A stretch of DNA of 33,013 nt, from positions 1-33,013 of IMG/VR virus record IMGVR_UViG_3300010370_000132, one strand, 5' to 3'. This DNA comes from a virus. The notes under the pieces were generated by a model. The model was not told the DNA's origin. It worked only from the letters and a program-made list of their open reading frames with translations, and searched no databases. Shown here one piece after another: positions 7,843 through 17,253 of the stretch. Both the position numbers and the translations under genes were made by a program. Numbering within the stretch: the stretch's first letter is position 1; each line of letters starts with the position of its first letter.

Positions 7843-9367
7843 ACCCAAGTATGTAGAAAAGTTTATATCTTACTCTTCTGTTCAAGCAAAACGTGGACTG
7901 TGGAGATCCATTCTTGCTGAGAGAATGGAGTTTGCTAAATTTTTGATTGCAAATACTTATAATGTAAATGCAGATAGAGTTAAAGATATATTTTTAAGTG
8001 CTTGGGATAATTCAACAAAAGATTATCCATCACCAACTCATGCTAGACCTCAAAATTCAAAAGAATGGGAGTCTTTTAACAATTACATTGTATACTTGTG
8101 GGAATATTATGTAGAAAATCCAGGAACTAAAAAAGATCTCCCAAAAGAAAAAGATAAGGGTGCATTAGTTCCTACTGATAAACCTGATAGTTCACAACAA
8201 GAACCACCAGGTAAAGAGAGATTATATGAGGGTGTTAGTGAAGAAGATCTTGTTGATGAAGATATTGATGAGCGTATTTTAAAACTTTTAGGAATTGATA
8301 ATGTCTTTGACATAGATTATGCAACATATATGTCTCTTTTAAGGGAGAGAATGGCTGCTGCTAGAATGTCTGGCAGTAGTATTCCCACTGAAGAAGCAGA
8401 ATTACTAACAAATGAATGGAAAAGAGTAAAGGGTAAGGTTGGTAGATTTAGAATTAAAAGAAAGAGTGTAAACACTGAAGGATTTGGTGGTGGACCTTTA
8501 GCAATTAGAACGGGATCATTTTTTGTTGCACAAAAAGTAGCATTCCCAGAAAAAGAAGAAGGTGATAAAAAATTAGTTGGTCTTGCAGCAATTGCAGATG
8601 ATATTGCCGCAATTAGAAAAACTGTTGAGTCAATTGCTGATTTAATGACTCAACAAATCTCCATGATTAAAAAGGAGTTGGAGAAAGATAGGAGATTAAA
8701 AGAAGGTAAGAAGAGACAAGATAAAGAGAATCTTTTAGAAAAAGGTGGGAAGGCAGTTCTGGCACTTGCCAAAAAGATGTTATCGCCAGTTCAGAGTCTT
8801 TTAGACCGAATTATTAAATTCTTAACCACTGTTTTGATAGGACATTTAGTATTAAAACTATTTAAATGGTTTGCAGATCCAGCAAATAAAAAGAAGGTAG
8901 ATACTATCTTTAGGTTTATAAAAGATTGGTGGCCTGCTTTACTTGCTGCATTTTTACTATTTGGAACTTCTGCTGGTAAATTAATTAGAACAATTCTAGG
9001 TACTTTAACTAAATTAACAATTACAATGGCAAGGAAGGGAATTCCTATGCTGTTGAATTTTATAAGAAGCAATCCATATGTTGCTGGTGCTTTAGCAATA
9101 GGTGGAACCGCACTCCTTGCAAATGAGGTTACTGGTCAACGCAAAGCGGCAGGCATTCAAGCAGACCAACAGGCAAAAGTAAACAGAGGAGATGCGTTAT
9201 CGGTACAAGGAACAGATACTATGGCAGATAGAACGCCAAGTACTGGTAACCTTAGACCCCCATCTCCAACTGGATCTCTTCAAGGAGCAAGTGGTGGTGG
9301 ATTAATAAAAGGATTTGCTGGCGGTGGAGAGCAAACGGTTACACCATATAGTGGTATGGAGAGATAA
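7832..9367 (+). CDS. Tape-measure-like tail protein, N-terminal part (frame broken)
   Basis: This is a 511-residue structural protein typical of cyanophage tail clusters. The N-terminal 90 residues are aromatic-rich and helical (VEKFISYSSVQAKRG...). A charged, low-complexity linker follows, then a helical coiled-coil-like part (about 255-310) and two hydrophobic segments (about 322-345 and 365-385) with the pattern LLDRIIKFLTTVLIGHLVL and WWPALLAAFLLFG. The hydrophobic segments and position after the gp26-type assembly genes suggest a tape-measure or tail-lumen protein. The end is unnatural: after GGGEQTVTPYSGMER it stops, while the -1 frame continues at once with ITKETGVTVAGAG. Reading GMEITKETG needs the removal of two bases from the GAGAGA run at 9359-9364. 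The intact protein would be about 792 residues, ending at 10212. It is paralogous in layout to the next large gene. Confidence 0.6.
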   Translation: MADKPKYVEKFISYSSVQAKRGLWRSILAERMEFAKFLIANTYNVNADRVKDIFLSAWDNSTKDYPSPTHARPQNSKEWESFNNYIVYLWEYYVENPGTKKDLPKEKDKGALVPTDKPDSSQQEPPGKERLYEGVSEEDLVDEDIDERILKLLGIDNVFDIDYATYMSLLRERMAAARMSGSSIPTEEAELLTNEWKRVKGKVGRFRIKRKSVNTEGFGGGPLAIRTGSFFVAQKVAFPEKEEGDKKLVGLAAIADDIAAIRKTVESIADLMTQQISMIKKELEKDRRLKEGKKRQDKENLLEKGGKAVLALAKKMLSPVQSLLDRIIKFLTTVLIGHLVLKLFKWFADPANKKKVDTIFRFIKDWWPALLAAFLLFGTSAGKLIRTILGTLTKLTITMARKGIPMLLNFIRSNPYVAGALAIGGTALLANEVTGQRKAAGIQADQQAKVNRGDALSVQGTDTMADRTPSTGNLRPPSPTGSLQGASGGGLIKGFAGGGEQTVTPYSGMER

Positions 9368-9585
9368 CCAAAGAAACTGGTGTTACTGTTGCTGGAGCAG
9401 GAAGAGACACGCAACTTACAGCACTAAGACCAAAAGAATTTGTTCTTGTTCCTGGTGCAGCACAAGAACTCGGAATAGACCGTCTGAAAAAATTAAATAA
9501 AAAACATGGCGGAACAAACGCTCCAAAATTTATCAATACAAATAATGTTCAACTTGCTTATGGTGGTGGACTTATTGGTAAGGGA

Positions 9586-10212
9586 TTGAATGCTTTGGGT
9601 AATCTTGGACTTCCAGGAACTGGTAGCGTCATGGCACCAAGATATACTGATATGGGATATCAGAATAAATTTCTTGGAATGAATCTTAATCGAATTAGAT
9701 TGCCACAACTTACTGGTAAACAATTTTCTCCTGCTGAAGTTAATAGGTATAATCAAAGACCAGGTGCGCCAAGTATGATACGAGATTGGAGTGCTTATGA
9801 TCCAGTTCAAGTAAGTGTTCCAAAACCAAGACCGATTCAAAGTGGATCCTTTATGGGATCAAATGTTAGACAAAATGCTGGAGTTATACACAACAGAATA
9901 AATGAACAAATCCGTATCATGAAGCAATATGGACATGAACCAGATGGGTATGATACGATGTTTAATAGGCATCCTGCTGTTATGCAACCACAATCAAATG
10001 TTCTTCCCAAAAAGAATATGACAGTGGCATCAAACATCTCTGCTCCAGTAAGAAAGGTTGAGATAACTGCTACAACGATTGAGAGAAAAACAAATGTCAA
10101 AGCTCAACAGAGTGTAGGTCAAAGAGATATTGATACTAGTTTTGATGTTGCTTATAGTAGTAGTGCTCGTCGTAAAAATTTAGCAATTTATGGGATAAAG
10201 GGTGTAGCATAA
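9586..10212 (+). pseudogene. C-terminal part of the frame-broken tape-measure-like gene
   Basis: This is the continuation of the preceding gene in a different frame. The frame is open from 9352, and the sequence before the nominal TTG start (9586) is clearly coding, for example TALRPKEFVLVPGAAQELG. The first start-like codon, TTG, has no ribosome-binding site. The 208 residues shown are Pro/Arg/Asn-rich and include a segment around IRIMKQYGHEPDGYDTMFNRH. They end one base before the next gene's start region. Either this is a true broken gene, a 2-base sequencing or assembly error in a dinucleotide repeat, or an unusual recoding event. I favour an indel. If it is an error, the gene is intact at 7832-10212. 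Confidence 0.6.
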
Positions 10213-10213
10213 A

Positions 10214-13200
10214 ATGGCATTTATTGATCCCAAAAAACTATTAAATTCTTCAAGCAATAGTGGTGGTAGTGCTCTTGTTGCACAACCAAAAATGTTTTTG
10301 GTTCCTGTTAAAAATACAGAATATAAACAAACTGTAGATTTATCTGAGCAAATTCAAGAGAATGATTTAAGCGATCCTGAGCAACAAGTAATTGAAGATA
10401 TTAAAGTTATCCGCGAAAAGGTTGTTAAGATTGAAGATATTCTTAAAAAGACAATTAAGATTAATGTTAAAAAAATTCAACTTAGTAGAAAGGAGGATGA
10501 GAATAAAAAAAGAAAGGCGCAAGAAGACAAGTTAGAAAAGAAGGATAAAAAAAGAATAGGAATGCCAAAGATTCCTATTCCTGGAATGAGTTTTATTGAT
10601 CGAATAAAACAATTTTTAGGAACTGTTTTTACTGGATTTTTAGTCTTACAGATATTCAAACTGGTGCCAAAATTGATGGCATTTTTAGATTATGTCAAAC
10701 CAGTTACAGCGTTTATTGAAGATTTTGTCAAAGGAATGTTTGATAAATTTGTATTTGTCATAGACTTTGGGTATAAAATTGTAGATGGTGCTCAGTCTAA
10801 AGTTAAAGAATTATTCGGTGATGATGGTGAAAAGAAGTTTAGTGAATTTACAAGCACCTTTACTAAATTTATGAATCTCGCAATTATTGCGGGTATGGCA
10901 ACAATGGGCGGGCAAGATCCACTTAGAGATAGAAGATTTCAGGGACCACAAAGAAGAGGGTTTGATCGATCTGGTAGAAGAGTTACTAATAGGGCACAGC
11001 AAAGATATCAAAGAAGATTTGGTGATCAACGATATAAAGAAAGGTTTGGTGATAAAAATTTAAGAAGATTAAAAGGACAATCGCCTAGACCTGCTCGTGG
11101 ATTAGATCAAAGACTAGTTCAACGGGGAGTAACCAGAGTTGCTGGTAAAAATGTTGGTAGAATTGCTGGTAGAATCCCAATTGTAGGACCTTTAATTGAT
11201 TTTGGTATTCGTACTTTAGTTTTTAAAGAACCTTTAGGTAAAGCGGCTGCAGGTGCAGTTGGTGCTGGAGTTGGACAAGCTCTTGGTGCATGGTTGGGGG
11301 GAACTGTTGGAACTGTTGCTGGATCTGTAGTTCCAATTGTTGGCAATCTTCTTGCGGGTGCTGCAGGAGCTACGATTGGTGGATTAATTGGTGGATTAAT
11401 TGGAGATCAAATTGGAGTCAGTCTTTATAATGTAATTATGAGTTCAAAACCAGGAAAGGTTCAAGCAAGATCTTCAGGTGGAAAAATTACACAAAGAACT
11501 GGTAGAGATCCAGGTAAAAATGTAAAAAGAAAAAAACCAAAACCAGTTCGGATTCAAAAATTAAAAATCAATAAAGTAAGTGTTGGTCAATCATCTGGTG
11601 GTAGACCCATTCAAGATTTGTATGGAACAAAAGATGTAAGACAAAAACCCCTTTCAACTTTAGTTGCCACTTCAGAACGTCTAAAGAGATCTGGAAGTTC
11701 AATCATGGGTAAAATTATGTCATTGGGTGTTGATTATGTGTTGGGGCAAAAACCATCTAAGTCAACTAAAAAGGACATTGCTAAAAGTTTTGCTTCATTA
11801 ATGTCAATGATATCTGAATATCCAGATGCTGCTGGTGCTGATATTACAAAATCATTTCAGGCACTTGCTGGTGGTGGAGAGGTTTTGCGTAGAGATGTAA
11901 AGATAAGAAGAAAAAATGAACAGATGGCAGGATTTATGCGAGGCATAGAAAAAGCCTTGGATAAAGATATTGGAAGTTTAGGATCTTTAGCAGCTATTAT
12001 TAGAAACGGTGATAGACCATTTAATGATCCTTATGGAGATGGAACTCCTCTGGATACAAATCAACAAGCAGCGTTTGAAAAAATTAAAAAAATTGCTGAA
12101 AAGGTAGGGTCTCCCAATCCATCAGTTACTGCTGCAATCGCTATGCTTGAGAGTGGTTGGTTGGCAAATCCAAATAGTGTTTATTTTGATAGTAATAAAA
12201 CTAATCCTTTTGGGCAAACTGGAAGAGGTCCAAAAGGATCAACAGCAAATGGTCATGCAATTTATAATAGTCTTGAAGAAGGTGTTAAAGCACACGTTGA
12301 TCGTTGGAAACAATCTTATAAGGGAAAAGATGCTAGAGAAGTTATTGAAAGTATACGACAAGGATTACATGGTGGACCTGGATATTACAATACAAATCCA
12401 GACTGGACTAATAAGGTCATGTCTGTATATCAAAGTGCAATAGCACCCAAACCAAGTCGAATAACAAGTGCTCAATTCAAAGCTGTATTGCCAGAAGGAA
12501 ATCCACAATTTTCAAGTGGTTTTGGTAGAAGAAATGTTAGGTGGGGATCTAAGGATCATAAAGGAATTGATATTGGTGTTGATGCTGGTTCTAGAGTTTT
12601 ATCCTTAAGTGATGGTACTGCTAGAATTATTAGTAATGCTACTTGGGGATCTCATGGACAAGCTGTTGTTATTGATCATGGAGATGGAAATTCAACATTA
12701 TATGGTCACGTTAATCCATCAGTAAGAGATGGTCAAAAAGTTAAAAAGGGTGATAAAATAGCCACAGTTAAAGCATGGAAAAATGGAGAATATGGTGCAG
12801 ATCCTGGCGATAATACTCACCTTCACTTAGAATACAGAATGGGTGGAGTTGGATTTGCTGGAAGGGCGGTAGATCCAACTAATTTTTTACAATCTGTCAC
12901 TCCAAAACCAGCACCAAGACCCGCATCAAGACCTACAACAACTGCATCAAACAATCAAAACAAAGGTGTGGTATTTAGAGATGGTCAATTTATTAAATTG
13001 GGTGGTGGTTTACTAGGATCTAACCAAGCAGTTTCTGTTACAGACACACAAAATACAAATCTTAGATCAGCAGTTAAGGGATTTGGTTTAGGAACTGGTA
13101 AAGCGGAAGGAGAAACAAAGCAAGCAGCAGATGGTTCTTATTATAGGTGGCAAGGAGGTAAATGGATATCTTTATTTGCGGGAGGTAATGCTTCATTAGC

Positions 13201-13315
13201 GCCATCAAGAGGCGGGTCAAGATCTCAGGATATTGCATCATTAAGTCAACGTACATCATATGATGATGGTGTTGATCGTGTTTTGATTGTAAATTTAGTT
13301 GATAAAGTTGGTTAA
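10214..13315 (+). CDS. Tail protein with GH73-like and M23 peptidase wall-degrading domains
   Basis: This 1033-residue protein combines a tape-measure-like front with two muralytic domains. From the N-terminus: a Lys-rich coiled coil (about 55-110), a hydrophobic segment (about 130-165, FLGTVFTGFLVLQIF) resembling the previous gene, a basic Arg/Gln-rich stretch, a glycine-rich hydrophobic segment (about 342-400), and a linker. Next comes a glucosaminidase-like domain (about 618-745) with the putative acid in LESGW (Glu646) and the motif TNPFG. Last is an M23 metallopeptidase domain (about 764-880) with zinc ligands His782 and Asp786 in HKGID and His869-x-His871 in HLHLE. T4 places its lysozyme on gp5, and the gp5-type protein here lacks one, so this protein probably cuts peptidoglycan during infection. 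The tape-measure role is inferred. Confidence 0.8.
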   Translation: MAFIDPKKLLNSSSNSGGSALVAQPKMFLVPVKNTEYKQTVDLSEQIQENDLSDPEQQVIEDIKVIREKVVKIEDILKKTIKINVKKIQLSRKEDENKKRKAQEDKLEKKDKKRIGMPKIPIPGMSFIDRIKQFLGTVFTGFLVLQIFKLVPKLMAFLDYVKPVTAFIEDFVKGMFDKFVFVIDFGYKIVDGAQSKVKELFGDDGEKKFSEFTSTFTKFMNLAIIAGMATMGGQDPLRDRRFQGPQRRGFDRSGRRVTNRAQQRYQRRFGDQRYKERFGDKNLRRLKGQSPRPARGLDQRLVQRGVTRVAGKNVGRIAGRIPIVGPLIDFGIRTLVFKEPLGKAAAGAVGAGVGQALGAWLGGTVGTVAGSVVPIVGNLLAGAAGATIGGLIGGLIGDQIGVSLYNVIMSSKPGKVQARSSGGKITQRTGRDPGKNVKRKKPKPVRIQKLKINKVSVGQSSGGRPIQDLYGTKDVRQKPLSTLVATSERLKRSGSSIMGKIMSLGVDYVLGQKPSKSTKKDIAKSFASLMSMISEYPDAAGADITKSFQALAGGGEVLRRDVKIRRKNEQMAGFMRGIEKALDKDIGSLGSLAAIIRNGDRPFNDPYGDGTPLDTNQQAAFEKIKKIAEKVGSPNPSVTAAIAMLESGWLANPNSVYFDSNKTNPFGQTGRGPKGSTANGHAIYNSLEEGVKAHVDRWKQSYKGKDAREVIESIRQGLHGGPGYYNTNPDWTNKVMSVYQSAIAPKPSRITSAQFKAVLPEGNPQFSSGFGRRNVRWGSKDHKGIDIGVDAGSRVLSLSDGTARIISNATWGSHGQAVVIDHGDGNSTLYGHVNPSVRDGQKVKKGDKIATVKAWKNGEYGADPGDNTHLHLEYRMGGVGFAGRAVDPTNFLQSVTPKPAPRPASRPTTTASNNQNKGVVFRDGQFIKLGGGLLGSNQAVSVTDTQNTNLRSAVKGFGLGTGKAEGETKQAADGSYYRWQGGKWISLFAGGNASLAPSRGGSRSQDIASLSQRTSYDDGVDRVLIVNLVDKVG

Positions 13316-13337
13316 ATAGTAAATATAAGTTCTAAAA

Positions 13338-14633
13338 ATGGCAGCAACCGCAAACACAAAAGGATTATCTGGTAATATAACAAAGTGTGTTGTTACCTCT
13401 AATAGGGGTGGCGGTTCTGAAGACATATCGGCATTAATTCAAGATCTCTCTTACTTTGAAAGTGTTTTAGATACATCTGTGCGGTTTAGGTTGATAATTT
13501 TAGAGACAGGTCACAGTTCTGCGGGAAATGATATTGCAGTTTTATATAAATTGAAATTATCTGGATTTGAAAAAGTCGAATTAAGTTTTGAAGATAATAA
13601 TAATAATAAATTAAAATTTGCTGGTAGTAATGCACTTTATATTAGTAAAATTGAGAATGTTATCTCATCATCAGAGACTGTTCTTTATACGATAGACCTT
13701 GCATCAAAAGAGGATTTAGCAAATGATTTTTTGAAATGCGAAGTATATCAAAGATTTGATGGAGAATTATCCCAATCTGTTAGTATTATTTTGAAAGAAA
13801 TTTTAAAAACTAAAAAGAAAATTATTAGTGATCAGACATCAAATCAAATTTGTCTTTTCGGATCTGGTAAGAAAGCATTTGAATTTTGTGCGGAAATAGC
13901 AACGCTATCAATTCCAGCAGGATCGAAGTCTTCTGCTGGATATTTTATTTTTGAAACTTATGATGGATTTAATTTTAAAGCAATCGATAAATTATTTGAA
14001 GGATCTCCTAAAAAATCATTTATTTACAATAATAGTACTTTACTACCACCTGGATATGATGCAAAAATTATCAGTTATAAGTCTATAAAAACAATAGATG
14101 TTAAAAATAATCAAGAGACGGGAGCATATGGTGGAAGATTAACATCATATGACCCATATAACCAAGTATATACTCCTAAAGCAAAAGAGGTAAAGAGTGA
14201 AGAACAAAAACCAAGAGGTGGACAAGAATTACCTAAAATATCTCCAGATTTCAGTGTTTACGGTGATTTAACTAAGAGATTTACTTATAGGAAAGATACA
14301 GGACAAGTTGCTCCAGGAAATAGAGGTAGGCAATTAGAGAAGAAGACTGAAGAGAATTTGAAGGTTGCAGATATTTTAGTTCAATCTTCAATGACGTATA
14401 ATAAAGTATTTAATTTGTCTGTTGAAATTGCAGTTGTTGGAGATTTGTCTTTAAGAGCAGGACAAATGGTTCATTGTGATTTTCCAGAGCAATCTTCTAA
14501 GAAAGAAATTATTGCTAACAAGGAATTAAGTGGTATATATATCATACAGGATATTTGCCATCACTTGACACCTAAACAATGTATGACTAAAATGATTTTG
14601 ATTAGAGATTCTTACGGTAGAAAACCAAAATAG
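13338..14633 (+). CDS. 27: gp27-like baseplate hub subunit
   Basis: This 431-residue protein fits the hub ring that in T4 (gp27, 391 residues) joins the tail tube to the gp5 spike. Its tube-like layout shows an N-terminal beta domain with SYFESVLDTSVRFRLII, a middle part with FETYDGFNFKAID, a Lys-rich loop of low complexity (about 280-300), and a C-terminal barrel segment GDLSLRAGQMVHCDFP...SGIYIIQDICHHL typical of hub (D-type) proteins. A run of Asn codons (NNNNK) at about residue 85 is a simple repeat. It starts 22 bases after the muralytic tail gene, with no strong Shine-Dalgarno site. The order after the tape-measure genes and before the gp5-type protein supports the call. Confidence 0.78.
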   Translation: MAATANTKGLSGNITKCVVTSNRGGGSEDISALIQDLSYFESVLDTSVRFRLIILETGHSSAGNDIAVLYKLKLSGFEKVELSFEDNNNNKLKFAGSNALYISKIENVISSSETVLYTIDLASKEDLANDFLKCEVYQRFDGELSQSVSIILKEILKTKKKIISDQTSNQICLFGSGKKAFEFCAEIATLSIPAGSKSSAGYFIFETYDGFNFKAIDKLFEGSPKKSFIYNNSTLLPPGYDAKIISYKSIKTIDVKNNQETGAYGGRLTSYDPYNQVYTPKAKEVKSEEQKPRGGQELPKISPDFSVYGDLTKRFTYRKDTGQVAPGNRGRQLEKKTEENLKVADILVQSSMTYNKVFNLSVEIAVVGDLSLRAGQMVHCDFPEQSSKKEIIANKELSGIYIIQDICHHLTPKQCMTKMILIRDSYGRKPK

Positions 14634-14642
14634 GTTACTTAA

Positions 14643-14855
14643 ATGGAAAACATTCAGCAACATATTGACCACGATAAAAAAATTCTTGATGATCCAACCA
14701 TTTCTCCACAAATGCGTCGCCATACTGAAGAAGAATTGCAAGAATTAGAAGCTTATCAAACCCGTCATCCAGAAGATAGTCACGATCCAACATCTCTGGA
14801 ACTGTATTGCGATTCTCATCCAAATGCATTGGAATGCAAAGTTTACGATGATTGA
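14643..14855 (+). CDS. cp12: CP12 Calvin-cycle inhibitor (phage form)
   Basis: This 70-residue protein ends with the CP12 signature: LELYCDSHPNALECKVYDD, two cysteines (Cys56 and Cys65) eight residues apart, followed by an acidic-aromatic tail. In cyanobacteria and plants CP12 binds GAPDH and phosphoribulokinase and shuts down the Calvin cycle when its cysteines are oxidised; phage CP12 is known in cyanophages and is thought to divert carbon toward the pentose phosphate pathway and nucleotides. The N-terminus (MENIQQHIDHDKK) also resembles bacterial CP12. The first cysteine pair and the AWDxVEE core of host CP12 are missing, leaving a helix with EEELQELEAY. It lies between gp27 and the gp5-type gene, 9 bases after one and 4 before the other. 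The identity is strong; its function here is inferred. Confidence 0.88.
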   Translation: MENIQQHIDHDKKILDDPTISPQMRRHTEEELQELEAYQTRHPEDSHDPTSLELYCDSHPNALECKVYDD

Positions 14856-14859
14856 ATAA

Positions 14860-17253
14860 ATGTCAGATATTAAAATAACGGCAGAAGACTTTCATCGTGT
14901 TTCTAAGTGGAATTTTATTGACGATCCTTCTTTAGACCGTATTAGGTGGAGAGGAACGGTTGCTCCAAGAGAGAGTTGGTCTACAAATGAACAAGAGGAA
15001 GGAACAGCAAATCCTCAAGTTTGTGCAAGAGGTAATTGGGGAACACATGTTAAAGTTAGGATAGATGATATTCATCCTGATAAGAAATTACTTCCTGATG
15101 AAAAACTTCCAGACGTAGAAGTGTGTTTGAGCCCTATGTCTGGTCAAGGGGGAGCTGTTTTAATTGGAGGACCAACACAAGGATCTCGGGTTTATGGATT
15201 TTGGTCAGATCCAGAACGTAAAACTGGACCGATACTTACGGGAGTTTACCCTACAAATGAACATGTAAAATTACCGAGAACTCAAAAGACTGGATTTGAA
15301 ATTATTAGTGGATATACTGCTAAAGATCAAATTGCTGGATACAATGTTCCGTTAAGTGGCACTGTGGGATTCCAAGCTTTAGAGGGGGCAAACCTTTCTA
15401 ATCTTTGGGGAGTATCTGATAAGAACCTTATGGAAGAATTTACTTATGGTCTTTCTTCTCCAACTGAATGTGAAAAGGTTCCATTGACTGGAATTATGAA
15501 GTCAATGCAGGAGCTAATTCAGCAAATTGAAAAAGCACAAAAGCAATTGGGAGAATGGGAAGCTGCTGCACAAGGTTGGATTGGTGAAAAGCAGGCATGG
15601 ATACAGGAGAAAACTCAAAAAGCACAAGACTTTATTGCTCAAGGTATTAAATGGGTATTTAAAGAAATTCGTAAATTTGTTGAAGAACAAATTAATAAAG
15701 AAACAAAAAAATTATATGAGAATATAAATCCTCCAGACAGAGATAAAGCAAAGGTCGGGCACGATGCTTTAATGGAGTTGATTACTTGTTTGTTCAACAA
15801 ACTAATTCAAAATTTGTTTAAGATGATTGGTAATTTTCTTAATCAGATTTTTGATCGATATATCAATGTCCCCGCTTGTGCAGTCTCAAATTTTATTGCA
15901 AACCTTTTGGGTAATACCATAGGAAAGATTGCTGGAGCAATTGATGCAATCATTAGTTCAGTATCTGGTTTGATTGGTGGTGCATTTAGTCTTGCAAATT
16001 CTATTTTAAATATTTTAAAAGCACTTGCTGGATTTTTTGCTTGTGAAGAAGATCAAGAATGTCCAGAAACAAAAGAATGGAATATTTTTGAGGGTGGAAA
16101 ACCATCAGCAATTTTTGATATCGATTCAATTATAAATGCTGCTAAGGGGGCCGCAGATCAAGCGGTAGGACTCGTTAGTAGTGCTTCTGGACTAATTGAT
16201 ACTGTTGTTGCTGCAGTAGACTTTAGTGATTTAATTAATAGTGCTATTAGTGCAACTGATGGTTGTAATGTTGGTCCCGTTTTTTGTGGTCCCCCACAAG
16301 TTACTTTTTGGGGTGGTGGAGGTTCAGGTGCGAGAGGTAATGTAATTGTAAGTGCCGCTGGAGATATTTTGGGTGTAGATATTATTGCCAGAGGTACTGG
16401 ATATACAAAAGCTCCTTTTGTTGATATTTCTGATAATTGTGGAAAGGGATCTGGTGCTAATCCAATTGCAATTACAGAACCAGATGGGGGAACAGACCCA
16501 GAAACTGGATTGCCAACTCAACAAGTTGTACAGGTTGTAATAGAAACTCCTGGGGGAGATTATCCAACAAGACCAGATGGTGATTTGGGTGGAGATGGAA
16601 GGGTTTGGGCTCCTGCAGAAAATACCGTCATTAGAACTCCAGATGGTCGTTGGGAACAATATCCCCCAGGTGCAGAAATTCCTCAGCGTCCTGGTGATAC
16701 TATAATTAGACCAGAAGATCGTCAAGTTTTAGAAGGTGGATTACCTGTAATTGGTCCTGGTGGTAATGTTACTCCAGGATTTGGTGCAGATAATGATGCG
16801 GGACAACCACTTGAGAATCAAGTTGCAAATGCTAGGGGAACAACAAGAATTCCAGGAACAGGTCCAAATGGTGCAACTGAATTTGATTCTTTCCCAGTAA
16901 TTAATATTGGTAGTTATCCTGCACTATTATATCTTTGTGATTTGTATGTTGATAACTATGGTCTTAATTATTCTGAGGGGGATCAAGTTGTAATTGAACC
17001 AAATGAAGGTGGTGCTGAAATTGAAGTCAAATTTGGACCTTTTGGGACAGTATCTTCTCTTAGAATTATAAATTCTGGTAATGGATTTACTGAAAGACCA
17101 GAAATTTACATACAATCGGAAACAGGTTATAATGCAAATATTGTTCCAGTTTTTTGTGTAAGAAGAATTGGTGATGATACTGTGGGTCAATTAACAGATG
17201 AAGAAAAATTTAAAGTTATAAAAATCGTCGATTGCGTAGGAACGGTTGACTAA
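14860..17253 (+). CDS. 5: gp5-type baseplate hub / spike protein without lysozyme domain
   Basis: The N-terminal about 130 residues form a gp5/VgrG-type OB domain (VKVRIDDIHP...PMSGQGGAVLIGGPTQGSRVYGFW...GPILTGVYP), the part of T4 gp5 that sits on the hub. A long amphipathic helical region (about 210-310) follows, rich in Gln, Lys and Glu, then hydrophobic helical stretches (about 310-385) and an Asp/Gly/Pro-rich beta part with GxGY modules (IIARGTGYTKAPFVDI and INSGNGFTERPEIYIQ). No lysozyme catalytic domain is visible, unlike T4 gp5 (575 residues); the 797 residues suggest replacement by other material. The next gene's ATG overlaps the stop (TAATG), so the two are coupled and the downstream beta-helix protein may supply the needle. 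The OB assignment is moderate to strong. Confidence 0.7.
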   Translation: MSDIKITAEDFHRVSKWNFIDDPSLDRIRWRGTVAPRESWSTNEQEEGTANPQVCARGNWGTHVKVRIDDIHPDKKLLPDEKLPDVEVCLSPMSGQGGAVLIGGPTQGSRVYGFWSDPERKTGPILTGVYPTNEHVKLPRTQKTGFEIISGYTAKDQIAGYNVPLSGTVGFQALEGANLSNLWGVSDKNLMEEFTYGLSSPTECEKVPLTGIMKSMQELIQQIEKAQKQLGEWEAAAQGWIGEKQAWIQEKTQKAQDFIAQGIKWVFKEIRKFVEEQINKETKKLYENINPPDRDKAKVGHDALMELITCLFNKLIQNLFKMIGNFLNQIFDRYINVPACAVSNFIANLLGNTIGKIAGAIDAIISSVSGLIGGAFSLANSILNILKALAGFFACEEDQECPETKEWNIFEGGKPSAIFDIDSIINAAKGAADQAVGLVSSASGLIDTVVAAVDFSDLINSAISATDGCNVGPVFCGPPQVTFWGGGGSGARGNVIVSAAGDILGVDIIARGTGYTKAPFVDISDNCGKGSGANPIAITEPDGGTDPETGLPTQQVVQVVIETPGGDYPTRPDGDLGGDGRVWAPAENTVIRTPDGRWEQYPPGAEIPQRPGDTIIRPEDRQVLEGGLPVIGPGGNVTPGFGADNDAGQPLENQVANARGTTRIPGTGPNGATEFDSFPVINIGSYPALLYLCDLYVDNYGLNYSEGDQVVIEPNEGGAEIEVKFGPFGTVSSLRIINSGNGFTERPEIYIQSETGYNANIVPVFCVRRIGDDTVGQLTDEEKFKVIKIVDCVGTVD

